Counted from the first letter of the stretch, positions 9,876 through 18,901 are shown. The stretch is DNA of 39,105 nucleotides from Magnetococcales bacterium (GCA_015229115.1 JADGCH010000021.1:1-39105); one strand, 5' to 3'. The notes: generated from the sequence alone by a model not told the origin. Program-made: numbers and translations.

Positions 9876-10697
9876 ATGGAATGGCTTCTGTTTCTCACGC
9901 TTTGCTGTGCCATTGGCCTGATAGCCGGGCTCATCGCCGGACTGCTGGGTGTCGGGGGTGGCATTGTCATCGTGCCGGCCCTGCTGATGCTGTTCGATGG
10001 GCAGGGGATTGATCCAGCCATCACAACCCAGCTGGCCATCGGTACTTCACTGGCTACCATCGTCATCACCAACAGCTCGGCCACTTGGCATCATCACCAG
10101 CGTCATACCGTCCACTGGCCACTGGTAGGGTCTTATGCCACCAGTGCCCTGCTGGGATCGTGGCTGGGAGCCCATCTGGCCGCCATGATGAGTGGTCCAC
10201 TGCTGCGTCAGCTGTTTGGTCTGTTTGAGATCGCCATCGCCATCCGGTTGATGACAGCCGGCCATGCACCAGCGACGCAACAACCAGAACAGACCAGCGG
10301 CACCCCACCGCTGCGATCGTGGCTCGGCCTGCCACTTGGATCACTGGTAGGACTGCTCAGCAGCCTGTTCGGCATCGGTGGTGGTACCCTATCGGTGCCG
10401 ATGCTAACCCTGATCAACCGGCTACCGATGCGGCAGGCCATTGGCAGCTCTTCAGCCATCGGCATGGCCCTGGCCCTGGCCGGTTCGATCGGTTTTATCC
10501 AGTCTGGCTGGCAGCACCCGCTGCTACCTGCGGGGGCCTTCGGTTTTATCCTGCTACCACCCTTCCTGGCCATTGTCGCTGGCACCCTGATCACCACACC
10601 AGCAGGGGTCCGACTGGCTCACAGGCTCGATCCAGTCAAACTGAAGCGGATCTTTGCCCTGCTGCTGTTGGTAGTGGGCGTTAAGTTGCTCCAGTGA
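9876..10697 (+). CDS. TauE/SafE-family permease (putative sulfite/organosulfonate exporter)
   Basis: A 273-residue membrane protein with about eight hydrophobic segments. It shows the two internal repeats of the TauE/SafE family, each opened by a glycine-rich motif: GLLGVGGGIVIVPAL from about residue 22 and SLFGIGGGTLSVPML from about residue 163. Length is normal for the family. Characterised members move sulfite, sulfoacetate or similar anions; the substrate here cannot be predicted. It starts 17 nt after the caspase gene with only a weak AGG ribosome site, so it may be co-transcribed with that gene. Its last 17 bp overlap the end of the convergent giant repeat-protein gene. Confidence 0.9.
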   Translation: MEWLLFLTLCCAIGLIAGLIAGLLGVGGGIVIVPALLMLFDGQGIDPAITTQLAIGTSLATIVITNSSATWHHHQRHTVHWPLVGSYATSALLGSWLGAHLAAMMSGPLLRQLFGLFEIAIAIRLMTAGHAPATQQPEQTSGTPPLRSWLGLPLGSLVGLLSSLFGIGGGTLSVPMLTLINRLPMRQAIGSSSAIGMALALAGSIGFIQSGWQHPLLPAGAFGFILLPPFLAIVAGTLITTPAGVRLAHRLDPVKLKRIFALLLLVVGVKLLQ

Positions 10698-13600
10698 TGA
10701 CTCCATTGGGGCCAACCGTCAAGGTCAGTCTGTCCGACAGAGCCCCGACATTCCCTGCTAAATCAGTCTGGAAGGCATACAGGCTATAGCTGCCGATGGC
10801 TAGCGCCAGATTATCCGAACGCCACTGACCATTGCTACCAACAGGTACCTTCAGCAGCGGCTTTTCCGAGGTATCCTGCTTCCTATTGTTATTCTTATCG
10901 GCAAAAAGGGTCACCATGGCCCCAACCTCGCCACTACCGCTGAAACCCAAGGTTGTCCCACTGCTGGTGCCACTGCCACTAGCCTTGCTGATACGGGCTG
11001 TTGCGGTTGTTACCACCGGAACAACAAGCGCCTGTGGCGAGGTCGGATCGACCGTGATCATCAAGGCCTCAGAAACCTCACTGGTTTCAGAACCTTTTTT
11101 CTGAATGGCACGAATGGCGTGAACACCCGCCGTGAGATTGATATCCTTGCTCCATTTACCGGTTGTCGCCGTAATACTCACCGTCCCCAACAATTCGTTG
11201 CTATCCGGCTGACCATTATCGTTTCTATCATTAAACAAAGTCAAAACAGCCCCTTTGACACCGATGCCACTGATGGTCAGAGCGCTGGTATTTTTGGTGA
11301 TATCATCATCGTTGGCCTGGCCACTATCGTCGGCAGCAGCCAGATCGAGTTCCGATGGAGCCGCCAGCGGCGGGGCTGCCCCAGTAACGGTAATCATCAG
11401 CGCTGCACTGGGCTTGCTACGATTGCTGCCGTCATCCTGTATCGCCTTGATGCTGTGGCTACCAACCGCCAGGGCCATATCGGCGCTCCAGGCGGCATTG
11501 GTGACATAGGCCGTCGCCATCGCCTCACCTGCATCAATGGTACCGCTGTTATTCTTGTCATCAAACAGCACCAGCCGACCACCGGCTATACCACCGGCAC
11601 CGCTGATGGTGAGCCCGCTGGTGCGACCGGTAATGTTGTCGGTGTTGGAGCTGCCATCATCATCGTTGCTGTCCAGATTGAGCCCAAACGGCGTGGTGGG
11701 CGTCGCTGCGGTAATATCCAGCTCAACGATAAAGACATCCCCGGTACCGTTGCCATCACCGGAAACCAGATTGGCGGCGTCACTCTGGAAGGAGACGAAG
11801 CGACCATTGGCTGAGATGGCTGGATACCACGACTGACCATCTCCCTGGATGCCGTTGTTGGCGAGGCTGATACGGTTGGTTTGTTTGAGGGTGCGATCGT
11901 AGACAAACACATCCCCGGAACCATTGTTGTCACCGGAAACCAGATTGGAGGCCTGGCTCATGAAGGTGACAAAACGGCCATTGGCCGAGATGGAGGGATA
12001 CCACGACCAGTCATTGCCCTGGACACCGGTATTGGAAATGCTGATGCGACTGGTTTTTCTAAGCTGGCGATCATAAACGAACACATCGCCCTTGGCATTG
12101 CTGTCACCCGAGACCAGATTGTCGGACCAGCTGACAAAAGCGACGAAACGGCCATCAGCCGAAATCGATGGCGACGAGGAATCGCCATTGCCCTGGGTAC
12201 CATCGCTGGCGACACTGATGCGACTGGTCTGCTGGTTGGTGCGATCATAAACAAACACATCGCCTTTGCTGTTGTTATCGCCGGAGACCAGATTGGAGGC
12301 ATAACTCCAGAAGGTCACAAAACGGCCATCGGCCGAAATGGCAGGATCGTAGGACCAGCCATTGCTTTGTGCCGCACTGCCGGAGACGCTGGCGCGACTG
12401 GTCTGGTTGGTGGTGCGGTCAAAAAGAAAGATATCGCCCATATCATTATTGTCACCGGAAACGAGATTATCGGCCTCGCTCCAGAACGCCACCAGACTAC
12501 CATCGGCTGAAAGGGATGGATTGCTGGACCAGCCATTGCCCTGGACCCCATCGCTGGCGATGCTGATGCGGCTGGTCTGCTGACCACTACGGTCATAAAC
12601 AAAAACATCGGCAGCGTTGTTGTTGTCACCGGAGACCAGATTATCGGCCTCGCTGACAAAGGCAACCCAGTTGCCATTGGCAGAGATGGAGGGATTGAAG
12701 GACCAGTCATTGCCCTGCTTCCTGTCGGTTTCATCCGCACCACTGCTGACGCTGATCCGGCTGGTGTTATTGCTGAACCGGTCGTAGACGAAAACGTCCG
12801 CTTCGCCGTTGTTGTCACCGGCAACCAGATTGGAGGCATAGCTCATGAAGGCAGTAAAACGACCATCGGCCGAAAGGGAAGTGGGACTGTAATAACCCGA
12901 CTCGCCGTCCCCCATACCCTCACCCGTCACACTGACACTGCGGACGGTGGGGTTGGTGAAAATGGTCAGACCATTGGATCGGGAGGCTTGGCCCATGTTA
13001 CCGGCACGGTCAACGGCCAGGGCCCGGATGTTGTGGGTTCCAGCTGACAGACTGATATCGGCACTCCAAACATTGGCCGTGATGCTAGCCGTCGCTAACA
13101 GCTCACCGTGGTCGATGATACCGTCATCGTTCCGGTCATCAAACAGCAACAACAAGCCACCGTTTTCACCACTGTTACCACTGATGGTCAAACCACCGGT
13201 CAGACTGGTGACGTTATCGTTGCTGGAGCTACCGGTATCATCCTCAGCAGCCAGATCCAGATTGGTTGGAGCCAATGGAGCGACGGTGTCAACCGTCATC
13301 AGGAAAGCCGTAGAGGCTGTGCTGTTGTTGCCGGCGATATCCGTCGCAATGGCCCGGATGGCATGCGTACCCGAGGACAGGCTGACATCAGCACTCCAGA
13401 CCGCCTCCATCACCCCGGTGTCAACACTCCACTCCGCTGCCTTGACCTGGGTAGTAGCCAACAGCTCGTCACGGTCAACGACACCATCGTTATCCATGTC
13501 ATCAAACAGCACCAACGCCGCTCCTATGACACCGCCATCTCCGTTGATGGTCAGACCTCTGGTCTTGCTGGTAATGTTGTCGCTACCGCTACTGCCTGTG

Positions 13601-15489
13601 TCACTGGCAGTGGCCAGATCAAGGCTGGTCGGAGCTGATGGTGGCGTTGTGTCGATGGTAATGATCAAAGCACCGGAGATACTGCTGTTGCCAGCAATAT
13701 CCGTTGCGATGGCCCGAATGGAATGCGTCCCAGCTGCCAAGTTGACATCGGTACTCCACGTCTTCAGCACGTCAGCAGTCGCCAACAGCTCACCACTGCC
13801 GACGATACTGTCATTATTCTGATCATCAAACAGTAGTACCGTGGAACCCCCGTCACTGCCGGCCTCAACCTCAATGGTCAATGCGCTGGTCTGTCTGGTG
13901 ATACCATCGTTATTGGAAATCCCGGTATCGTCCGTGACTGCCAAACCCAGCTTCTGTACCGATGGTGCTGTGGTATCGACTGTAATAATAAGTGAACTAG
14001 AAATAGTTTCTACACCTAAAGCAGTCTGCATGACCTTGATGTTATACGTACCATCTTGCAGCGTAGCATCTCTTGCTGTCAAACTGTTTTTGGTTTTGAT
14101 GCTCCAACTCACCGCACTAACAACAATAGGTTCCGCCAGAAGCTCTCCATTATTTTCCACCTGACCGGTGACAGGGTTTCTATAAAAATTCTGTATATCA
14201 TCACTATCATTTCTATCATTGAATAGTTTCAAAGCAGCACCGACAATACCACCACTGCCACTGATGACCAAGCCATTCCGCTGGCTGGTAATATTGTCAC
14301 TACTGGATCGACCGGTATCGTTGGCGGCGGCTAGATCGAGATTGGTTGGGGCGGGTACTGGTGTCGTATCGACCGTGATAACCAAAGCGCTGGATACCTC
14401 ACTACAATTACCGGCAAGATCAAAAGCACTAGCCCGAAGGGTATGGGTACCGGCAGCCAGATTGATATCCGTACTCCATTCCGCCGCTATGGTGCTGCCA
14501 TCAGTACACCAGAACGGATCCATGGCACGACCATCGACACCCCAAGGAACAGCTGTCACCTGACTGGTGGCCAATACCTCGTTCCTGTCAATGACGCTGT
14601 CGTTATCCTTGTCATCGAATAGCACCAAAAAAGAACCAACCTCACTGCCGTTGACGGTGATGGTCAGACCGGTGGTCAAGCTGGTGATATTATCGGTGTT
14701 GACCCCGGTATCACCAATAGCTGCCAGATCCAAGCCCGTTGGAGCAGAAGGCGCTGTGGTATCGACACTGATGCTAATACCACTGGAAGCAACGCTGCTG
14801 TTACCAGCCAGATCGGTCTCGATGGTCCGAATTCTGTGGCTACCTACTGCCAGACTGATATCAGCCTTCCAAACCACCTCTATGGCATCCCCAGAAGCGT
14901 TCCAGGATCTGGTGACACTGGTCGTTACCAGGGACTCGCCGCTGTCGACAACACCGTCGTTGTTCTTGTCATCGAACAGCGTTAGGGTGGAACCCGCCTC
15001 GCTACCGCTGCCACTGATGGTCAGACTGCTGGTCTGTCTGGTGATGTTATCGTCGCTGAAAAAGCCAAGGTCATCAACCGCCGCCAGATCAAGAGCCGTT
15101 GGGGAAGGAGGTGCCGCCGTATCGACCACGATGATGAGGGCATTGGATGCGGAGCTGGTGACCCCGGATGTGGTCTGCATGGCCCTGATGTAATGGGCAC
15201 CGCTGGTCAGCAAGGCCCTGGCGCTCCAGTCTGTCGACGACACGCTAATCATCGACAGCGTTTCACCACCACCGATAATACCGTCACCGTTGTTGTCGGC
15301 AACCAGTGTCAGTTGCTCACCAGCATCGAGGGCCCCATCGTAATCGACATCGTCGAACAGTACCAGGGTGGCTCCGGACACGCCGTCACTGCCGGTTACC
15401 AGACATACGGTGCTGTTGGTGATGACATAACTGGTTGACGAGCTACTACTACCTTCCGGTGTCAGTCGAATCAGACTAGGTGCACCCAT
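10681..15489 (-). CDS. Giant repetitive extracellular protein: Ig-like modules flanking a seven-bladed propeller
   Basis: A 1602-residue protein without a Sec signal peptide. Residues 1 to about 850 hold seven related Ig-like modules of roughly 90-125 residues, each with the pattern LDLAAxDDTG, DNIT, GLTISG, LxLFDDKNNDGxxDxGE, W(S)ADISLAAGTHxIRA, DxAGN and ITVDTTAP. The acidic LFDDKNNDG loops look like EF-hand/dockerin-type calcium sites. Residues about 850-1255 hold seven repeats built around SADGRFVAF, NLVSGDNN and GDVFVYDR, which fits a seven-bladed PD40/TolB-like propeller. Three more Ig-like modules follow to a TGAT C-terminus. No RTX nonapeptides are seen. It is probably secreted and calcium-stabilised, perhaps an adhesin or surface protein carried by one of the nearby type I exporters; this is inference. 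AGGAG lies 9 nt before the ATG. Confidence 0.85.
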   Translation of the reverse strand: MGAPSLIRLTPEGSSSSSTSYVITNSTVCLVTGSDGVSGATLVLFDDVDYDGALDAGEQLTLVADNNGDGIIGGGETLSMISVSSTDWSARALLTSGAHYIRAMQTTSGVTSSASNALIIVVDTAAPPSPTALDLAAVDDLGFFSDDNITRQTSSLTISGSGSEAGSTLTLFDDKNNDGVVDSGESLVTTSVTRSWNASGDAIEVVWKADISLAVGSHRIRTIETDLAGNSSVASSGISISVDTTAPSAPTGLDLAAIGDTGVNTDNITSLTTGLTITVNGSEVGSFLVLFDDKDNDSVIDRNEVLATSQVTAVPWGVDGRAMDPFWCTDGSTIAAEWSTDINLAAGTHTLRASAFDLAGNCSEVSSALVITVDTTPVPAPTNLDLAAANDTGRSSSDNITSQRNGLVISGSGGIVGAALKLFNDRNDSDDIQNFYRNPVTGQVENNGELLAEPIVVSAVSWSIKTKNSLTARDATLQDGTYNIKVMQTALGVETISSSLIITVDTTAPSVQKLGLAVTDDTGISNNDGITRQTSALTIEVEAGSDGGSTVLLFDDQNNDSIVGSGELLATADVLKTWSTDVNLAAGTHSIRAIATDIAGNSSISGALIITIDTTPPSAPTSLDLATASDTGSSGSDNITSKTRGLTINGDGGVIGAALVLFDDMDNDGVVDRDELLATTQVKAAEWSVDTGVMEAVWSADVSLSSGTHAIRAIATDIAGNNSTASTAFLMTVDTVAPLAPTNLDLAAEDDTGSSSNDNVTSLTGGLTISGNSGENGGLLLLFDDRNDDGIIDHGELLATASITANVWSADISLSAGTHNIRALAVDRAGNMGQASRSNGLTIFTNPTVRSVSVTGEGMGDGESGYYSPTSLSADGRFTAFMSYASNLVAGDNNGEADVFVYDRFSNNTSRISVSSGADETDRKQGNDWSFNPSISANGNWVAFVSEADNLVSGDNNNAADVFVYDRSGQQTSRISIASDGVQGNGWSSNPSLSADGSLVAFWSEADNLVSGDNNDMGDIFLFDRTTNQTSRASVSGSAAQSNGWSYDPAISADGRFVTFWSYASNLVSGDNNSKGDVFVYDRTNQQTSRISVASDGTQGNGDSSSPSISADGRFVAFVSWSDNLVSGDSNAKGDVFVYDRQLRKTSRISISNTGVQGNDWSWYPSISANGRFVTFMSQASNLVSGDNNGSGDVFVYDRTLKQTNRISLANNGIQGDGQSWYPAISANGRFVSFQSDAANLVSGDGNGTGDVFIVELDITAATPTTPFGLNLDSNDDDGSSNTDNITGRTSGLTISGAGGIAGGRLVLFDDKNNSGTIDAGEAMATAYVTNAAWSADMALAVGSHSIKAIQDDGSNRSKPSAALMITVTGAAPPLAAPSELDLAAADDSGQANDDDITKNTSALTISGIGVKGAVLTLFNDRNDNGQPDSNELLGTVSITATTGKWSKDINLTAGVHAIRAIQKKGSETSEVSEALMITVDPTSPQALVVPVVTTATARISKASGSGTSSGTTLGFSGSGEVGAMVTLFADKNNNRKQDTSEKPLLKVPVGSNGQWRSDNLALAIGSYSLYAFQTDLAGNVGALSDRLTLTVGPNGVITGAT
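11700..12945 (-). repeat. Seven tandem propeller-blade repeats inside the giant protein
   Basis: Seven consecutive coding repeats of about 180 bp. Each encodes a blade containing S-A-(D/N)-G, a hydrophobic strand, NLV(S/A)GD and a final (D)VF(V/L)YDR; the seventh ends FIVEL instead. Variation is spread over all copies rather than clustered, so they look like an old duplicated domain, not a recent expansion. Confidence 0.85.
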
Positions 15490-15548
15490 TACTCAGAACT
15501 CCTGTTGGCTCAAAAAATTGCTACAAAATGGCTGAGACCGCTAGTTTA

Positions 15549-15578
15549 TGTATACGAAATCCATGCTGTCCATTGCAA
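15549..15578 (-). promoter_or_regulatory. Putative sigma-70-type promoter of the giant repeat protein
   Basis: On the minus strand TTGCAA (15573-15578) is followed after 18 nt by TATACA (15549-15554), about 60 nt before the start codon. Both boxes match the consensus at only four of six positions, so this is a weak prediction. Confidence 0.3.
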
Positions 15579-15638
15579 GGAAAATCCTGTTTTTTCGCCA
15601 ATCAATCAGGCTATCATGCTTTCCACCACTCTCTCCCT

Positions 15639-15657
15639 GCCCATCTCCCAGATGGGC
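15639..15657. repeat. Perfect 8-bp inverted repeat between divergent genes
   Basis: GCCCATCT and AGATGGGC are separated by CCC. The site lies between the divergent giant-protein and Rpn genes, about 95 bp before the latter. Neither side has a T-run, so an intrinsic terminator is unlikely; an operator or a chance palindrome are both possible. Confidence 0.5.
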
Positions 15658-15750
15658 TTCCCCCGTGCACACATCTTCGTCTGATGCTTGTCTGCCGCCT
15701 CTTGCATGACGTCTTCCGGAAAAGATATAATTCGGGGGCGGAGGTGTTCC

Positions 15751-16740
15751 ATGGCGCAACAGGAAAGCAAGATCAGCCATCCACACGATCATTTCTGTCG
15801 GGCTATGATTGCTGACCCAGAGAAGGCGGCAGCGTTGATCCATGAGCAGTTGCCAGAAGAGATTGCGTCGTCTCTCTCGTCAGAGTTACCAGAGCTGGTA
15901 GACGTCTCTTTCGTTGATGATACGCTGCGGGAGCTATTCTCGGATCGGCTCTATCGGGTCAGGACGGTTCATGGTCAACTGGCGTTGATCTATGTTTTGA
16001 TTGACCACAAAAGTAGCGCTGACGTCGCGGTTGCTTGGCAGTTGCTGAAATATCTGGTCGAGGCATGGAAACAGTGGGAGCGGGAAAATCCTGATTGGCA
16101 GCAGCTGCCACCGATCATCCCGTTCATACTCTACCACGGTCAGGCCAAGTGGCGCGTGGCCGATGAGTTTTTGGCCCTGGTAGCTGCTGAGGAGTCATGG
16201 CGACCCTACCTGCTTAATTTTCGTTTCCGGGTGATGGATTTAGGCCAGATTCCCGACCGGCAGCTGTCGCGACAACCGAAGTTGCGGGTCTGTCTGTTGG
16301 CCATGAAATATGCCACTCGTGACAAGCAACAGCTTGAGGCCAGGGAGTGGTTGATTGAGGCCCTGCTTGAGGCTCCCGATGAGCTACCATTTGTATTTCG
16401 ATATATTGCCGAGACTTATCCAGTTTATAATGAGCAGATATTACGTGAAATTGTTCAACGGATTTTACCACAGGAGGGAGACACCATGACGTCTCAGTTT
16501 GTGCAAGATATTGTCGCACAAAACAAACCGGAATGGGTTCAGTTTGGTAGGCAGGAGGGCATCAAGGAAGGCATCAAGGAAGGTCAGTCTGCTATTCTGC
16601 TCCGCCAGATGCAGCGTCGTTTTGGAGCGGTTCCCGACTGGATCCATGATCGGGTGTTGCGAGCTACCACCGATCAGCTTGAACAGTGGAGTGAGCTCAT
16701 CCTTGATGCCCAGTCACCTAGGGATTTGTTTGCTAAATAA
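15751..16740 (+). CDS. Rpn-family (YhgA-like) recombination-promoting nuclease / putative transposase
   Basis: 329 residues from the ATG at 15751, chosen because it has a GGAG at good distance and begins MAQQESK, as family members do; the frame is open further upstream. The N-terminal YhgA-like nuclease domain has a PD-(D/E)XK-type core: FSDRLYRV (Asp65) followed by LIYVLIDHKS (Asp85, Lys87), where many homologues have EHKS. The C-terminal part holds the short repeat EGIKEGIKEG and ends LLRQMQRRFG plus about 45 residues, as in the DUF4351-like tails of this family. E. coli RpnA-type proteins are DNA endonucleases that raise RecA-independent recombination. Family members are often scattered in many copies per genome, so this is probably a horizontally spreading gene. 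Confidence 0.88.
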   Translation: MAQQESKISHPHDHFCRAMIADPEKAAALIHEQLPEEIASSLSSELPELVDVSFVDDTLRELFSDRLYRVRTVHGQLALIYVLIDHKSSADVAVAWQLLKYLVEAWKQWERENPDWQQLPPIIPFILYHGQAKWRVADEFLALVAAEESWRPYLLNFRFRVMDLGQIPDRQLSRQPKLRVCLLAMKYATRDKQQLEAREWLIEALLEAPDELPFVFRYIAETYPVYNEQILREIVQRILPQEGDTMTSQFVQDIVAQNKPEWVQFGRQEGIKEGIKEGQSAILLRQMQRRFGAVPDWIHDRVLRATTDQLEQWSELILDAQSPRDLFAK

Positions 16741-16884
16741 CTCGTTCACTAACCTTGGTGACACTTGCTACGACCGCGAAGCCGTTCTCATCGCCTAAAA
16801 ATGTGTGCGTAGGGTAGCCCAGCGGGAAAGGGATTTAGGGTGAGGACTGTGGTGAAAGCTGGTGAGTACTTAGGGAAAACGGCC

Positions 16885-17349
16885 ATGCGCCGGTTGGCTA
16901 TGTCATTGTTGTTCGTTGCGATGTTTCTTGGCGGTGGTGGAACAGCCCTTCATGCCACTGAACGGCAGGAATCGGCCGAGGAAGCGCGCGTGCGTGCCCT
17001 GGCAGTACAGCTGCGCTGCGCGGTGTGTCAGAACCAGTCGATTTACGAGTCCAACTCCGAACTGGCCAAAGACATGCTGCTGGTGATCCGGGATAAAATC
17101 GGCCAAGGAGAAAGCGACGATCACATCAGGAAATATTTTTACGACCGTTATGGCGATTATATCTATCTGGAACCGGTCAAACAGGGCGGTAACTGGATTT
17201 TATGGGCCGGACCCTTGCTGGGACTGATGGCCGGAGTCGGAACGCTTTGGCTGACCCTGCGTCGCTGGCGCCGTAGCAGTGCCGGTTTGGCTCAGCCGGA
17301 CACGCTGCTACAGCAGCGCATCCGCTCGGAGATGGAGCGGTTGCGGTAG
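16885..17349 (+). CDS. ccmH: Cytochrome c-type biogenesis protein CcmH
   Basis: 154 residues from the ATG at 16885 (AGGGA upstream); a GTG at 16840 would add 15 residues ahead of the signal peptide and is less likely. A Sec signal (about 1-24, ending ALHA) is followed by the CcmH/CycL/NrfF domain with the redox motif LRCAVCQNQ, then the conserved stretch ELAKDMLLVIRDKI and YFYDRYGDYIYLEP. One C-terminal membrane helix follows (WILWAGPLLGLMAGVGTLWL). In the periplasm CcmH keeps the CXXCH cysteines of apocytochrome c reduced for haem ligation. Normally it follows ccmF and ccmG; here it stands alone behind an Rpn gene, with no other ccm gene in the window. Confidence 0.93.
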   Translation: MRRLAMSLLFVAMFLGGGGTALHATERQESAEEARVRALAVQLRCAVCQNQSIYESNSELAKDMLLVIRDKIGQGESDDHIRKYFYDRYGDYIYLEPVKQGGNWILWAGPLLGLMAGVGTLWLTLRRWRRSSAGLAQPDTLLQQRIRSEMERLR

Positions 17350-17350
17350 C

Positions 17351-17671
17351 CTATTTTTTGTTGCTGGGGGCCTTGCCCTGGGCCGGAGCCGGGCTGCTTT
17401 TTTTGGTATCTGCCACAGGCGGCTCGACGATATCGGTGCTCTCGTCATCAAAACCAGGAGAGTTGGCCATCCTCAAGTCCATCAGACATTGGGAGAGATA
17501 TTCGTTGATCTCAGCGGGCTGTATGCCATCTTCCTGGGCAAATCTCTGACAGGCCTCCTTGAATTGCTCATCGGAGATGAAGCTGGGATCGTTGGCAGCC
17601 ACAGCACCATCCGCCAAGGCCATCAAGCCCAGCCCGATGACCACAATCATCGCGGTACTCTTTTTCAACAT
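17351..17671 (-). CDS. Small exported protein of unknown function
   Basis: 106 residues from the ATG at 17671, which has a GGAAGGG site about 6 nt upstream; an in-frame ATG at 17695 would add eight residues with no clear ribosome site. The N-terminus (MLKKSTAMIVVIGLGLMALA, then DGAVA) is a convincing signal peptide. The mature part has two cysteines (KEAC and LSQC) that could form a disulfide, and a Lys/Pro/Ala/Ser-rich tail. No family is recognised. It converges on ccmH with a 1-nt gap; it may be unrelated to it in function. Confidence 0.7.
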   Translation of the reverse strand: MLKKSTAMIVVIGLGLMALADGAVAANDPSFISDEQFKEACQRFAQEDGIQPAEINEYLSQCLMDLRMANSPGFDDESTDIVEPPVADTKKSSPAPAQGKAPSNKK

Positions 17672-17781
17672 CAGGCACCCTTCCATGATTGACATTTACC
17701 CACAGATAAGAGACAGTGCAAACGGTTGTTTCCAGCGCTGGACGAGTTTAAGTGCATCCGATACCCTGCTGTTACACGGCC

Positions 17782-17853
17782 TGATAACGACAATGACGGC
17801 AACCGAAATTGAACGCTATCACATCCACGCATTCGAAACAAGCGTGATAACGA
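17782..17853. repeat. Repeated TGATAACGA motif upstream of the CNB-REC gene
   Basis: TGATAACGA occurs directly at 17782-17790 and 17845-17853. A near-inverse copy, CGCTATCA, lies between them at about 17815; TATCAC at 17817-17822 also pairs with GTGATA near 17844. The cluster sits in the 195-bp intergenic region shared by the small exported protein and the CNB-REC gene and could be an operator array. Confidence 0.35.
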
Positions 17854-17890
17854 AAACACCCTCTCATGGTATGGAGATCAAGCAATAGTT

Positions 17891-18901
17891 ATGCCTATGG
17901 GTACCAAAAGGGATCTGGGACATCACTATCCCGCCGGAGCAATCATCTTCAGCCCCGGAGACGTTGCTGACTGTCTCTATGTTGTGCAAAAAGGCCGGGT
18001 TGAAATCGTCATCCAGACCGACCGTGGAGAGAATCGTCTGACCGCTCCCGGGCCAGGTGAGATGTTTGGCGCTTCCTCACTGTTCACGGCTGACAAGGTG
18101 CGTTTCACCACGGCCCGTGTGCTGGAAGATGCCCACATCCTCAAGGTGGACGAACGTACCCTCATTTCGCGTCTGCATCAGGATCCTTCACTGGCTTTCC
18201 GGCTGATTCGCCGTATGGCCCAGCGTATCTATGACCTTGATCACCAGCATATCGACCAGTTGCTCGGCAGCCAGGCGGCCCTGGAAACGGACCCTGTCCC
18301 GCAACAGGAACCGAGCGGCAAGCTGCCCAACGTGTTTGATTTCAATGTTGGCTATCATATCCTCGTCGTTGAGGATGACGATGATTTTTATCAGCTGATG
18401 CGGTTATGGCTTTCTTCCTCGATACTGGGCGACCATAACCCGCTGTTGCCCGAGACCGTCGACGTGGTGCGTGCCATGCGCCTTGATCAGGCCCTGTCCA
18501 ACCTGTCACGCGACAAGTTCGATGTGGTCATCCTTGATCTGAATTTGCCTGACAGTGCCGGAATGGAAACCTTCAACCGCATCCATGGCTGTTGTTCCGA
18601 CACGCCCATCGTGGTGCTGTCCGGTATGGATGATGAACGGCAGGCGGTGCAGGCGGTGCGCCGTGGTGCCCAGGACTACCTCATCAAGAATCGCGTTGAC
18701 CGGACCGATCTCATCCACGCCATGCGTTATGCCATCGAACGGCGACGTCATGTTGAGACGGCCCGTTATCCGCAACAAACAGCCGATGGATCAATCTTCT
18801 GGAAGAAGAGAAACGTTCTGCTGACCTTCCTGGCCAGACACTGCCTCAACTGGTGTCAGTGGGTGGAACGCTGGCTGGAGACTCCATCCAAACATCTGTA
18901 A
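17891..18901 (+). CDS. Cyclic-nucleotide-binding domain fused to a response-regulator receiver domain
   Basis: 336 residues. Residues about 12-125 form a CRP-like nucleotide-binding beta-roll (YPAGAIIFSPGDVADCLYVV, then GEMFGASSLF). Residues about 152-275 form a REC domain with the acidic pair VVEDDDD, phospho-acceptor Asp216 in VILDLNLPD, the conserved Thr/Ser region VVLSGMDD and Lys in DYLIKNR. No DNA-binding helix-turn-helix is seen, so output is probably through protein contacts. It could combine a cyclic-nucleotide or membrane signal with phosphorylation. The last 37 codons overlap mutY antisense and look non-natural; another frame there encodes INLLEEEKRS, a more typical helical continuation. 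The start is uncertain: a second ATG follows at 17897 and there is no strong ribosome site. Confidence 0.85.
   Translation: MPMGTKRDLGHHYPAGAIIFSPGDVADCLYVVQKGRVEIVIQTDRGENRLTAPGPGEMFGASSLFTADKVRFTTARVLEDAHILKVDERTLISRLHQDPSLAFRLIRRMAQRIYDLDHQHIDQLLGSQAALETDPVPQQEPSGKLPNVFDFNVGYHILVVEDDDDFYQLMRLWLSSSILGDHNPLLPETVDVVRAMRLDQALSNLSRDKFDVVILDLNLPDSAGMETFNRIHGCCSDTPIVVLSGMDDERQAVQAVRRGAQDYLIKNRVDRTDLIHAMRYAIERRRHVETARYPQQTADGSIFWKKRNVLLTFLARHCLNWCQWVERWLETPSKHL

Noticed and set aside
11881-12510. A 209-residue plus-strand frame opposite the propeller repeats, with regular repeats of its own.
   Set aside because: Its repetition is the shadow of the blade repeats; the sense frame has the recognisable domain pattern.
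10681-15489. Read the GD-rich repeats (GDNNGSGDVF) as RTX calcium nonapeptides.
   Set aside because: The GGxGxDxUx spacing is absent; the repeats fit propeller blades, and the calcium-like loops belong to the Ig-like modules.
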